In this document: positions 22,080 to 33,700 of the stretch, in pieces
Position numbering within the stretch: the first letter of the stretch is position 1
Layout of the letters: each line of letters opens with the position of its first letter
Source of the DNA: Penium margaritaceum
Lineage: Eukaryota; Streptophyta; Zygnematophyceae; Desmidiales; Peniaceae
NCBI GenBank assembly: GCA_023375785.1
Contig: SZWC01004731.1
Coordinates: 33,152 to 97,151 of the forward strand
Length of the DNA: 64,000 nucleotides
Direction: 5' to 3'
Program-made: the position numbers and the translations under genes
Notes under the pieces: generated by a model
Seen by the model: only the letters and a program-made list of their open reading frames with translations
The model's database searches: none
Told to the model about the DNA's origin: nothing

Positions 22080-23830
22080 GGAAAAACCCGTCCCATGGCC
22101 TTGGCCATTACCATAACCCGGCCCATTGCCACGGCCACGACCGTAGCCACGACCCTATCCCTGACCGCCTGCCGCACCATCTCCAAGTGGTGCTGCCACT
22201 ATGGCTAGTGCTGTGGCCCCTTCTCTGCTGCTCGTCAATGTCACAGCTGCGCTTTTTGTTGGAGGTATTTTACCCACTAGTCTTCTTGACTTGGAAGTTT
22301 TCATGCTGCTTGTCCTTACACTCGCTACACTATCCAGATGTACCGCTAGTCCTAGCAGCGTCCATGCCCATATCGCACCCCTACTGTACACGCATAGTCC
22401 GCCATGCATCTGAGAAGTGCCTCGGGTTTGCCGCATACACTTTGCTCAGGTAATCTCATAGAATTTTCCAGCTCGTCCAGGCCTGTCTTGTTGCAATGGT
22501 GGTGGTCTTGTCTTCCAGCTTCTCGCTCGCAAGACCCTCACGTAAAAACTCCGGCAGAAGGCACTCCAGGTACCTGAATGGTGGCACACCATCGCTCTCT
22601 ATGAAGCTTTTGGCTTCTTTGACGAGCGTGATGAACTCACTCAGGTACATCTCCAGTGAGCTACCCAGCTGCTTGAAGTCCGTTAGCTTGTTAAAGGCCC
22701 ACTAGGCCTCACGCTGTATGCAGTTCTTGTGCACAAGGAAGTAGAAAGCATCGCAAGGCATGGGCTGCCACTCCAAGTGAGGTTGTTGCACACTCCACTC
22801 AATGACCACGTACTTGAAGAGCTTTTCCTCAAGCAGCATCAAGGCAAGGTCACATCACTGATTGAGTGGAGCTTTTTGGACATGGAGCACATGTTGTACG
22901 CATATCAGCCAGTCGGTCAACTTGCGGCCCTTGCAGAAGACCTCCACACCATTGAGAAATGGCGTGTTCAAGGCCGGCCCTGAAGTTTGCAAGGTAGGCT
23001 GATTGTTGCCGCCGTTGGCGATGGTGTCGGCAACCACGGCGCGCTCCCGCACCTGTGCTTGGGTGACACTCTTTAACGCCTTGTCGGGCTTATTGCACCG
23101 TAGTGTCACTGCGTGCACTGCAATGCGTTGAAGCTGTCGGTCCCTGTCGCGGTCTGAGATGCTTTGTCCAACATGGACAAGGAAGTTGACAAAAGCCATC
23201 TTGAGCTCTAATGTTGTTAGAGCTTTGGCGATGGCCTTCATGACCTTACATTGGCCGTGCGTCTTTGTCTTCTTGAGAACCGTACGGTTCAAGTATGTGC
23301 CCATAAGGAGACACATCATGTGGAAAAAAAATTGTCCCCAACCACGCTGGAGTGGTGGCAAGGATTCTCCATAGCTTTAGCGTCGTACATGGCAGGTTTA
23401 ACGTGTGCTTCTTCGTGAGAAGGGACATCCTCGTTCTCGACACTGATTTTAAGTCGCCTGACCGTTTTAGTGGCTGCCTCCACGAGATCCTGGCAAGTGA
23501 CATGAGGATCCTTTGCCATGTCGCGATGTGACTCGATCTCCCAATAACCTCCTGTGTATTTGCTTTTGGCACGCTTGTTGCTGTTGGAAGCTTCACTGCT
23601 ATTGGTAGCTTCCTCTGATTTGGCACGTGCCTTTCTTTAGCGACTGGCTTGAGAGCTCCTTATGACGATGACAATGATCACGGTCGTTGTCCTCATCGTC
23701 ATGATCCTTGTCACGCTCAGCGTCCAGGTTGTCCCCCCCGAGCGCATTGCTCGTGTATGTCTTTGCTGCTGGTGTGCCCCTATTACATAAGAGACATACA
23801 CGAGTCCCTAATCTTTCCAAATGGGCATTT
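22080..23830 (-). pseudogene. Element H gag region
   Basis: On the minus strand there is an acidic and basic N-terminal stretch (LDAERDKDHDDEDNDRDHCH near 23,700), a gag core piece (LKMAFVNFLVHVGQSISDRDRD) and a helical piece (EFITLVKEAKSFIE, LECLLPEFLREGL). A Cys/His remnant follows near 22,330-22,430, and a Gly/Arg/Tyr repeat at 22,080-22,165. Decayed. Confidence 0.6.
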
Positions 23831-23831
23831 C

Positions 23832-24314
23832 TGTTGCTACACAAGCAGCCCATCGCGTCGCGAGACCACGATATTCACTCCGACGGTCGAGGACAAACCG
23901 GCCAACTGCCCCCGCCTTCAGTGAATCTTCCCAAACCTTCCGACAACTTTGACTACTCTGGCAAATCTACGAGAGAAGTATCATGGCCTTTCGGTCGACT
24001 TCTTGACGCACCGAGATAAATCTAGATTTACAGAGATGCATCTCACATCTTTACCATTGATTCTCGAAGATCCCCAATTTCTGGACGGACATTCTCGAAT
24101 CCGACCACGCACATGTCACTCGACAATCAACCCAGCAACCCCGACTATGCCTCATTCATCACTCGAAACTTGTACATGTGGTTGACCATTTTGACACTTG
24201 TCATTGAAGTATGCTTACAGCTGATTATAAATTTTTGAAGTGTCCCAAGTTTTAAATCGTGTTCTCCCTCGCAACTTCTACCTGTTCACCATCTATGCTC
24301 TGTTTGACAAAACA
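23832..24314 (+). repeat. Putative 5' LTR of element F
   Basis: It ends in ...AAAACA two bases before the primer site. The start is placed at TGTTGCTACAC, where gypsy H gag ends. No second copy survives in the window, so the left boundary is a guess. Confidence 0.5.
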
Positions 24315-24316
24315 CT

Positions 24317-24328
24317 TGGTATCAGAGC
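24317..24328 (+). promoter_or_regulatory. Primer binding site of element F (tRNA-iMet)
   Basis: TGGTATCAGAGC is an exact 12-base match to the 3' end of initiator tRNA-Met, two bases after the putative LTR. Confidence 0.9.
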
Positions 24329-24449
24329 ACTACGGCGCTGGAGAGGCATCCGACTACTTTACTCATCCAGAGGACTACCTTCCACAAGCCGTCAGCGCAT
24401 CTAACACGTCAAGACTTCGCAGAATTTGCGACTATGACATGAGGCAAGC

Positions 24450-25240
24450 GAGCGCAACCGATGACCAGCAGCGGGTCTTTAGCGAAGACTTCAGCGATAG
24501 AGGAACAGAACGTGCCGATGCACGTGAACCCTGAAGCAACAACGAATGCTGGCATGGTAGGCTATGCTGCAGATGGACCAACTCCTATGGCTTCAACGAC
24601 CAAACCGGTCGTGGACCCAACGGCGATAAACCAACCGCCCCTACCAACAGCCCTCACAATGACAGTAGGGACGACAGGTGGCACTGGAAGAAAGGCGCGG
24701 ATCAATAAGCAACTGGCAAATCGGATGTCTTTGCTTGAAGGAATCAACAACCATCTGCTCCAACAACTCAACGTCACGATGGAGGCTCTTCGCAATGCAA
24801 GCGTATGAGAAGTGGTGCTTGTCAGGAGAAATTCCCAACTCTCGAGCGAACCCAAAGTTTGTCTGGCTCCACCACAACCGTTTGATCTTGCAAACTCAAA
24901 AGGACCAACGGGTTGGATGTGGCTGATGAGTTTGGAGGTGTACTTCACCGCTGATAGGGTCAACGACAATCAAGAGAAATTTGACCTTGCGGCTGCGCTT
25001 TTGCGTGGCACGGCGCTAAGGTGGTGTTCCAATCTAAAGACCATCCAACGACAGTGGGAGACTTGCGGAGCGTCATCAATGGCCAACGGTACCCGTCTCA
25101 TATCGCCAACCATAGGCGCTCTACCCTTGGAGCAGATCAACCCATAGTGATAAGATGCGCTGACGCCACCAACCTACTGGAATGACTTCTCGTGTGCGAT
25201 GCTTGCACGCTTTGGACGACTGAATGAATAGTACGCCAGA
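24450..25240 (+). pseudogene. Element F gag, first part
   Basis: A polar N-terminus is followed by ARINKQLANRMSLLEGINNHLL (coiled). Then comes the gypsy gag core, VYFTADRVNDNQEKFDLAAALLRGTALRW, and further on WNDFSCAMLARFGRLNE. This is the retrotrans_gag (PF03732-like) pattern. It ends abruptly at copia fragment G. Confidence 0.8.
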
Positions 25241-25299
25241 CCCACCCTACAGGACAAGACCGGCCCAGGCAGAACCGGGGATATAGCGGAGGACGTACG

Positions 25300-26340
25300 C
25301 GGCTGCCTAAAGGTGAGCCGTGTGAGGCTCGCGGGCGTACTGGGTGAGGACATTCACTGCACAGGCGATGTCTAGGCGAGTGGTGCCAGCCAGATACGTG
25401 AGCGCACCAATGATGGACTGGAACGTGACGGCGGACTCCAGCGCACCCGACTCGGTGTCGTGGGCCACATGGAGAGCGAGCTGGGTGCCCGGTGGCATGG
25501 GCAAAGAGGCAGAAGAAAGGGGACAAGAGAGGTCAACAACGGAGGAGAAGCGGTCCGTGGGGGTCTGGACATAACGCTCCTGATGGACCAATATACATCC
25601 GGGGAGGCGCTCAATCTGCATACCCAAAAACATGGCTGCGAGGCCAAGGTCCTTCATGCGATATGCCAAGGAGAGGAGACCCTTGGCCGCGGAGATCGCA
25701 AAGGAGGAAGGAGAGGTGATGAGGAGGTCGTCCACATATACCAGAATGAAGATGAGCACGAGGGCCGTGCCACTGACAAAGAGGGAGGGGTCGGATTGAC
25801 TGAGATGAAAATCACCACGGACAAGGGTGGATGAGAGTTCCTTGTTCCAACAACGAGGAGACTGGCGAAGACCGTAGAGCGCATGACGTAGATGGCACAC
25901 CCGCCCGGTGCCGTTAGAGAAACAAGGAGGTTGGATCATGTACAACTCCTCCTCAAGACGACCATGGAGGAAGGCATTGTTCACGTCCATCTGGTGGAGC
26001 TCCCACTAAAAGTGAGCAGCAAAATAGATGATGACGCGACTCATCGTAAAACGACCAACGAGGGTGTACGTTTCGGTAAAGCCGACACCTAGGACCTGGG
26101 AATAGCCCTTTGCGGTGAGGCGAGCTTTGTACCAGTTGAGAGCACCCGAGGCGGTGAACTTCTTGCGTAGGACCCACTTGGCCTTGATCGCCGTGCGACC
26201 GGGAGGAAGGTCAGCGAGTTCGAGCACACCATGCTCAGCCAGAATAGAGAGCTTTGCGACACAGGTCGCGTGCCAGGCAGTAGCGTCCGGGCGGGCAAGA
26301 GCGTCGGCAAGGGTGAGGGGGTCGGACTCATCTACAGGAG
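25300..26340 (-). pseudogene. Element G reverse transcriptase region
   Basis: Motifs on the minus strand are KWVLRKKFTASGALNWYKARLTAKGYSQ (in two blocks), MDVNNAFLHGRLEEELYMIQ, LYGLRQSPRCWNKEL, VYVDDLLITSP (about 25,730), YRMKDLGLAAMFLGMQIE and TYLAGTTRLDIACAVNVLTQY. RVT_2 type. Confidence 0.88.
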
Positions 26341-26399
26341 AGGGTGGGGAAGAAACGGGCGGAGCCGACGTGACCGCAAGGGCACGCACAGCACATGTC

Positions 26400-27960
26400 G
26401 GTGCGCTGACAAAGCGATGGTCAGTGCACACATTGAGAGCATGGCGAAACTCTACATGAAAGAAGTGGCGACCATGAGGGTGGCCCGGATGGAAGGTGTA
26501 ATGCGGCAGAGTATAGGACACTGGGGTGGCAATGACAGAGGAGGGCAGAGGTGAGGAGGGACAGAGGGGGGAGAAGCCGTCAGAGAGGGGGGGAAGGAAG
26601 AAGGGAGGGGAGGGGGGCAAGGTGGGGGAGGGGCAGGCAAAGAGGAAGGAAGGGGCGAAGGGGAGACGAGCGTAGGAGAAAAAGGGGACGACGCGGGGAC
26701 CGTCAATGGGGTGGAGGACGGAGAAGAAACAACCAGAGCAAGAGGCGTGGAAGGGGAGGGGAAGGGGGGCGGAGGGGGGGCGGGGAGAGGGCCAGATGCG
26801 CAAGTAAGAGCACGAGCGGTGCGAGAGCAAGTGCAAGACGAGACAGGAGAGGAGGGTGGAGGAGCGTCGAAGATGGGACAAGGGAGCGGGGAAACAGAGG
26901 CGAGAGGGGTAGGAGAAGGTGCGTGGGGAGAGGGCAAGGAGGGAGGCGGAAGAATGGGAGGGCGAGCCTAGGCAGAATGAATGCGCATCCACGAGTGCGA
27001 GCGAGGGGACACACCGAGAAGGGAGTCTGGGCTTGAGGGAGGAGGGCGGGGGAACACCGACGAAGGGGGTGGAGAAGGGAGGGGAGCGGGTGGTGAAGGG
27101 GACCGAGAAGGAGGAGGGAGGGGAGGAAGAGTCTGCCGCGAGAGGAATTTAACAAGAGGAAGAACGGCTGGGGTAGGAGCGGAGGAAGCACCGGGAGGTA
27201 GAGAGGGCGAGGACGGGGGGGACAGTGACACAACGACAAAGACAGGATCACCCGCGAGAGTGACGAGGGAGGACGCGCATGGAGGGATGTCCTTAGGGAC
27301 ATCCTCTATGGAAAGGAGGATAGGATCAGTGCAGCAAGGAGGGGAGATCGCACGGGGGGAGCCCAGTGCCTGGGCCGCGGTCAAGGGAGGGGGAAGCTGG
27401 GGAGGGGAGGAGGGACAGCCGGGAGGATAGGCCAGAGATGGTGTAGGAGATGGTATGAGCAGCATGAGGGGAGAGACAGGTGGCGGACCGCCGTGGCGGT
27501 GAGAGGGGGGCAAAGGATGGGGGGGAGAGGGAGGTGAGGAAGGAGGAGCAGGTGGAGAAGGGGCAGGTGGGACGAGAGGTGGTGCAAGGGAAGAAGGATC
27601 AGGGGGAAGAGGAAGGGAGACAGACACGAGGGGGGACCCACCCGTGGGGGCAGAGGCGGGCATGGGAAGAGAGGAAGGAGCTGGAGGACGGGGTGGAAGG
27701 GTACAGAAAGAGGGCTGGAAGGAGGTGGGAAGGGATGAGAGGGGGTGAGAGGTTGGCAGCGGAACGGAGGACGGTGGCGCGGAGAGAGGGGCAGAGGCGA
27801 AGGTGGAGGGGTGCGGGGGAGGCGAGGTGGGAGGCACTGCGGAAGGCAAAGAAGTGGAGAGAGCACCTGCGACCACAAGACCATCGGAGGTGTAAGCTGT
27901 GGCAGAGGCCGGGGGAGGGAGACAACGATCCGTGCGGTAGGCGCCGTAAGTCATCTTCTC
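26400..27960 (-). other. Long Pro/Ser linker of G; strongly purine-rich plus strand
   Basis: About 1.5 kb in which the plus strand is dominated by G and A (GGAGG, GGGAGA runs) and the minus strand by C and T. It encodes Pro/Ser/Leu-rich sequence such as PPSSPPSPPHPLPP. It is three times the length of the equivalent linker in copia-1a. The many open frames on both strands here are by-products of composition. Confidence 0.7.
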
Positions 27961-28915
27961 GAAGAAGCGAGCATAACAGGACTCAATGAGACGATGGGCG
28001 ACTGGGTCCCAAAAACGATGGGCATGAGAGTAAAGGGCAATCCCAAGGGTAACACAGAGACGGGCAAGTGAATCGAGCTTGCCGGACCAAGAAAGGGGAG
28101 CCAGGTAGATAGTGGCCATAGTGCCCCAAACCACGACCGGACTAAGGTTTGCACGCCGACCAAAGAAAAGCTAGAATGGCGTGGTGTCAGGATCAAGGGG
28201 ACCGTGCGGGATTCGGTTCCAAACCCACGTGCGGTACCGAGCCGCCTCATACCAGAAACTACGGCCCCGATCAAGGAAGCCTGCCTCAGCCATCATCGTG
28301 CGGACGTCCTCAATGAGCGTGCGGTTCTAGCGCTCGGCAACCCCATTCTGCTGTGGAGAATATGGGGCAAAGAGCTCATGAACCACACCCTCATGGTCAA
28401 AGAACGATGCTGTGGCACCAAAAAACTCGCCACCGCGATCAGATCAAAAGCGCATCAACTGGTGACGAATCTATCGCTGCGCAGACGCGTACCACAACTG
28501 GATGGTCTGAGCAACATCCCTCTTCGCTCGAAGAAAGAAGACCCATGTGTAACGAGTGTAATCGTCAATCAGGCTGAGGACACACGTGGCACGCTAAGCA
28601 AGAGACTCATCCTGGAGTGGACGGAGGATGTCAGCATGCACAAGCTGGAGAGGAGCAATGGCACACAAGGGGGAGGAGGGAGAAGGAAGAAGATGCATCT
28701 TGCCGACGGCACAAAAGGTGCAATCGTCGGCGCAAGGGGCCCGGAAGGAGGGGTCGGACAAGCCGTCAGCGGGAAGAGTACGGAGGAGGGAGGCCACAGC
28801 GGGGGAGGGAAGATGGCAAAGGCGACGATGAAGAAGGTGTGAGTGAGCCGAGTGAGAGAGAGCGACAAGTGCAACAGCATCTGCCGCGGGGGCAGAGACA
28901 GAAGTCCAGCCTGGC
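27960..28915 (-). pseudogene. Element G integrase and gag-pre-integrase region
   Basis: The gag-pre-integrase lies near 28,700-28,850. The integrase start reads LQLVHADILRPLQDES (about 28,600-28,650). The C-terminal block (HRFWDPVAHRLIESCYARFFEKMTYG) lies at 27,950-28,030. Decayed. Confidence 0.78.
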
Positions 28916-29094
28916 AGAGGATACGCGTAGGTTCCTCGAGATCATCACCGGAGCAGACATCACCCCTGAAAAACTCTGTTTTCACTACAACAATGGCCTC
29001 AAGTGAGATATCCAGAGAGCAATCAACATTTTTGGCATCCAAAACGACTTACCACGGATGATTGCAGCAACAGAAAGGATTGAGAGCGCCGACA
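28915..29094 (+). pseudogene. Element F gag, second part
   Basis: TRRFLEIITGADITPEKLC and NNGLK, then RMIAATERIESADNN, match the helical C-terminal half of gypsy gag. It lies between fragment G and element E. Confidence 0.75.
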
Positions 29095-29099
29095 ACAAC
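29095..29099. repeat. Target-site duplication ACAAC of element E (left copy)
   Basis: ACAAC at 29,095-29,099 is matched by ACAAC at 36,063-36,067, directly outside the E LTRs. Confidence 0.85.
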
Positions 29100-29509
29100 T
29101 TTAGCGTGCGGACCATTTTAGGATGAAAAATGGCCTTTAAACATATACGACGTATTTTGGGATCTTGATATTGGAGTCTTTAGGCGTCCTTCTCCATAAA
29201 ACAATATACGGGCTAGAGTCTAGTTTGGGGTGAGAGAAGTGTACCGATGGAGATTCCATCGCGTCACTCCTCCTCCACCCCTTGAGCGCCGCTAGGGCCC
29301 TGTTTCCATGTGGCTATGCCATGTGGAAGGATTAGGCTAGGATGCATGTTTTGACATCTGTGCCCTATGATGACCGTGTCCGTTTTGCCGTGACGCGTCT
29401 CAGCCAAAATAGCTCAGGCGGCCAGTCACTCGCTCTCCTTGGATTGACTATTATGAGGACCTCCATTTTGGCTCCACAGTTAGTCGTAAAACGGACTACG
29501 TCCGTTACA
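29100..29509 (+). repeat. 5' LTR of element E
   Basis: It aligns with 35,618-36,062, sharing long blocks such as ACTCCTCCTCCACCCCTTGA. It ends CGTTACA. A 30-40 bp stretch is present only in the other LTR. Confidence 0.9.
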
Positions 29510-29510
29510 T

Positions 29511-29522
29511 TGACATCAGAGC
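29511..29522 (+). promoter_or_regulatory. Primer binding site of element E (tRNA-iMet-like)
   Basis: TGACATCAGAGC begins one base after the LTR. It agrees with the initiator tRNA-Met primer site TGGTATCAGAGC at 10 of 12 positions. Confidence 0.75.
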
Positions 29523-29879
29523 CAAACGCTTCCACGAGAGAGAGACCAGAAAAAAAAGTGTCGGCTACGTACGGCCGTCGAATTCACAAATCGACCGATA
29601 GCATTTACCGACAACGCACTTCACACTTGAAAAAGTAGTTTGGGCCGTTTGTCCAAACGCCACCCGATGGGTGGAGCGAGCGAGGGCTCCCCAGAAAAGC
29701 CCTCGTCGACGAGCTGATAGCTTCTTTGACGAGTCTCGACGGGTCGACGAGCCAAAAGCTCAACTTCCCAAAAAAAGGAAGTTTCCCGAGAGGAAACGCC
29801 GCCCGACCGACGATGAGTTCGCTCGAGAGAAAGCTCGAGTCAAAACGTCGCCCGACCGGTGACGTGAGGAGGAGGGGAG

Positions 29880-30730
29880 CGAGCCTCTCCCTCCCCACAC
29901 GGCCATGGCGCCGATAGCGCCCAAGGGGGAGGATGGAGGCCAGACCTCCTCCCCCCCCCTCGTCCATGGCCCCGCCGGTGCGCAAGGGAGGGGAGACGTT
30001 CTCTCCCTCCTCCATCTCTCACTCCGGCCGATGACCCACGGGGGAGGAGAGGGAGCGTTCCCCCTCCCCCTCCCCCCCTCTCCTCGTAGAGCCGACGGGT
30101 GGAGACGGGAGCAAACCTCCCTCTTCCCCCCTCCCCTTCCAGGTGGGCCGACGGCCCAAGCGGGAGGAGAAGAGCCGTTTCCCCCTCCCCCCCCTCCCAA
30201 ACCTGACGTGGGCTGACGGCCCATAGGGAAAGGGAGGGGGCGTTTTCCCCTCCTCCCCCCTCATGCGGGCCGACGGCCCAAGAGGGAGTAGAGGGGGCGT
30301 CTCCCCCCCCCCCCCCCCCCCCCAAAACCTGACGTGACTGATGGCCCATGGGGGAAGGGAGCAGGGGTTTCCCCCTTCTCCCCTCCTCATGCGGGCCGAC
30401 GGTCCAAGAGGGAGTAGAGGGGGCATCTCCCCCCCCCCCCCCCCCAATCTGACATGGGCCGACGGCCTTGGAGGGGAAGAGGGGACGTCTGGCCCTTCGC
30501 TCCTTCCTCACGTGGCTGACGGCCAATGGGGGAAAAGAGGGGAGCCGTTCTCCCCTCCCCCCCCCCACCTGAGGGCCAATAGCCCAAGGAGGAGAAGAGG
30601 AGGTGATCCTCCCTCTCCTCCCCCTCTCATAAGGGCCGATGGCCCAAGGGGGGAGGCGGGGGGCGTCCCTCTCTCTCCCCCCCTCACAAGGACCCACAGC
30701 CCAAGAGGGTAGGAGGGTGGGAAGCTTCCT
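29880..30730 (+). repeat. GC-rich minisatellite with hairpin core, period about 56-68 bp
   Basis: Ten or more diverged units share a core of the form GGGCCGACGGCCCAAG, followed by a G-rich then a C-rich run. Cores fall near 30,145, 30,207, 30,267, 30,333, 30,392, 30,455, 30,511, 30,572, 30,630 and 30,688; weaker ones extend back to about 29,904. Each core can fold as GGGC, loop CGACG, GCCC. Variants are GGGC-CGATG-GCCC and GGGC-CAATA-GCCC. C homopolymers lie near 30,301-30,323 and 30,430-30,445. Confidence 0.8.
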
Positions 30731-30779
30731 CCCTACTCCACTCGCCGGCAAAGGGGGTTGGCCCCGCAGAGACGTATTT

Positions 30780-33700
30780 CGACATCTAAGTATGTGGTCA
30801 AGTTGACCATTGGTTTTGACGAATAAATCTGAAAGTCCTTGTTGAGCTCTTCCAAAAATCAGCAGACATGATTTTCTGTTTCTTTTCTATTTGAAGCACA
30901 AAAAGGAGGAAAACCAACAGTTTTCCATGTCCTCAATGGAATTCACTTGGAAATGTTTCAAAACAAGGAATTTAGCACCGACCGTGCCTAAATTGTTTTT
31001 GGATTAACCTCAAAGTTTGGGGTATTTTGTGAGAAAACCCAAAATGGCTGACCTTTCAAAGCCACGACATGGCTCAATGTCAATCGTACATGCGCTAAAA
31101 AAAATTGTTTACACAAAAGAGCCACTATGGCACCGGGTTGTTAAAGCACAACGGTGACGTAGATCGAGACGAACTCTCAATTTTAGATAAATTAACAAAA
31201 GCACCATACGTGTTGTGGCCACTCGACGACTCACCTACTCGCAGTAACAATGCAAAATGTGCAAAAAGCACAAAACAAGTATCGCTTGCACGGTTACATG
31301 GGCATCGACGACATCATCGACGTAAGTGCCAATTGCACTACGAGCAACAGTACACGTGCTACTTGTAAACATTTTGTTGGTGTCGAACATACAGACAGTG
31401 CTGCTTCCGGTTGCACCTTAATCACGGATGCCAAAAGCATCTGTGATGCTTGTGTCGAACGCACTGCTCATGGTCTACAGAGATATGAAAAAAAAATGCC
31501 GATTTTGTATTCACTGGGGTGTCGATTGCACCAAGGATGTTGTGTAAGTCATTTGTGAATGGATATCGACAAAACAAGAATGTGAGTGCCGATCGCACTC
31601 AATACACACACGCGATGGTGGAAATCTACGCGTGATGGCCGATTGACAAGTGCCGGTTGCACCTGGAATATGACCAACGTGGAAAATGCAATTGTAGCAT
31701 TCACGCGGGTGCCGAACGCCAATTACCATGATGTTGAATGCATGGCCGATGAGTGCGTCAGTTAGATCGCTGACACGAGTGCGGAAAGCATCGTTGTCAT
31801 AACCGCCGATTGCACGATCGAAAAAAGCTGTGGGCTGCACTTTTGTCATGGGTGCCGAATGCACCACTGATACAAGTGTCAAACGCACTACGGCCCTGAT
31901 TTCCGGTTGGACTTGTTATGCTAGTGTTGATGGTACAACACACGTTATTAGATGCCAGTTGCAACAATAACATGGGTGCCGGTCGCACTCCATTGTATCA
32001 ACTAGAAAGAACTAGCCAACTCGTTGCCTCGTCAGGCTAGCTTGCAATAGACCACCAAACAAAAGCATACGATCTATGCACAAAGTGGTTCTATGGGCAA
32101 GTGCGTAAAGTGCACTATTTAAAGCACCGGAAACATGTCATTTGACAATCACAAGGCATCTCGATGAAGTCGAGGATGGTCATACTGTCGAATTCTTCAT
32201 AAAGAGAATCAACATACATGTCCGGAAACAATTACGAACGGTTATGGTGACCAGAATTATGCCCAAACAGCATAACAAAAACACGGGGATCTTGATCGTC
32301 ACCAACAGTGGCGACCATTGGGAATAAAAAAATGTACCCTGCCGATAGCAACTTGGAAATGTAATTCCGAAAGAAGTACGGACCAAATTTTCACATGTGT
32401 GACAAGGACGATTTCCTCATATTTGGACCATGCTCAAGGTGGACGAACTCCTCCGTTTCCAGAGGTGCTACAAAAGCCAGTCGGTTGAGCACCAATTCCA
32501 AAAACAAACACGGTTTGCATGGCTACAAGAGGTCAGCGAACATGACCAAGTACTGGAGATAACCCACTTGTCATTGGTTCATGTTATGCCATTCATGCCA
32601 CTGTACTTAGGCCACGTGAAAGAGGATACACGGCATGCGTGGAAAACATGCACGACATACACAAAAATCTTATCCACTAACTGTCGGTGCGTCGATCACG
32701 ACATCAAATTATGGATAAGTTAAACGGACAAATGATGACAACGGTTGTGTGATATTTGGACAAGCTGACGATATCAGCTGATGTTTTCGATGAAAATGGT
32801 GACACCATTTTCACCACACAAGTGGTTTGGTGGGCGTAAGACGTGTTCTATATCGGTCACACATCCTGTTATGCTACAATGTTCAAAGGAAAATGCAATC
32901 GTTTCATGACAAAGCCGTGTCATGACTATGCCATGAGATGTGAAACAGACCTGATGTGCTAGCATGCCGACATCAATCCTCAAGAATTGACATCATGTAC
33001 ACAGTGTGTACATGATGCATCAGCACCTTTCAAAGGTTTTTTGCATCATTAGTCATGGCCGTTGCAAACATTGGTCCATGATTGAACATGTCGGGGATGA
33101 TACCCTTGAATACATACTCAATGGCAAAGCCATTGACATCATATCACTCGGTGAGTGATGGATACAAATTGTGGTACCCGACTGGTACCAACGATGAAAA
33201 GTACATGATTGTACCAACAACCCTCTTCAAAAAGACAAAAATAATTGCTAGTGGGGGTTGTAAATGCACCAAAGAGGGGCAGAGACTCTTCTATGGGTTC
33301 CAAACAGTTTAAGACACCGTAGTGTGTTGGTTGAAGACTACAAGAGTCACTCTCTGGCATTAGATAACAATAGAATGTCAAATTTGAATAAATTTGAAGG
33401 CGAAATCTTCAGCCTATCATTCCTCGATGAGTGAAGATGTCATGGACATTGACAGACAAAAGTGAGGGAACTAAAGTTGATGACACGAATTCACTCACAG
33501 TTCTGTGAAAATTCCATTTTGAAGAAAGCGAGCAACACTACTTTTCTACTAATGGAGTTCCAAAGTACTATGATGATCTCATAGTTTTCTACAAACCAAC
33601 TATGACATAGTTGGGATCACAAAAGATCTATGTTTTGTGTCTAAAGCTTATGACCATGGAAATTATCTATAAGCCGATAGCTTTCTGCTAACAGTGAGTT

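Larger units (their letters stand above)
20048..23830 (-). mobile_element. Ty3/gypsy element H (remnant)
   Basis: The minus-strand order is gag, Gly/Arg-rich segment, protease, reverse transcriptase and the start of RNase H, the gypsy order with no integrase before reverse transcriptase. It stops at the TRIM on the low side and at the putative LTR of element F on the high side. No LTR of its own is seen. Heavily broken fossil (more than ten breaks). Confidence 0.8.
25240..28915 (-). mobile_element. Ty1/copia fragment G inside gypsy F gag
   Basis: Minus-strand copia pol from gag-pre-integrase (near 28,800) through integrase, a very long Pro/Ser/Leu-rich linker, reverse transcriptase (about 25,640-26,330) and the start of RNase H (AAAYVLRYIPG near 25,270). 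No LTR, primer site or duplication is found at either junction. It therefore looks like a fragment and not a clean insertion. Several breaks. Confidence 0.8.

Noticed and set aside
24317-24328. TGGTATCAGAGC words as possible tRNA gene ends
   Set aside because: They sit beside LTRs without cloverleaf sequence, so they are primer binding sites.
26551-27036. Long plus-strand open frame rich in Arg, Gly and Glu
   Set aside because: It is the antisense of the Pro/Ser linker of copia fragment G; purine bias removes stops from that strand.
31320-31991. Regularly spaced palindromic repeats that look like a CRISPR array
   Set aside because: The repeats are too short and too variable, the spacing is about 24 bp, no cas genes are present, and the setting is a eukaryotic LTR element.
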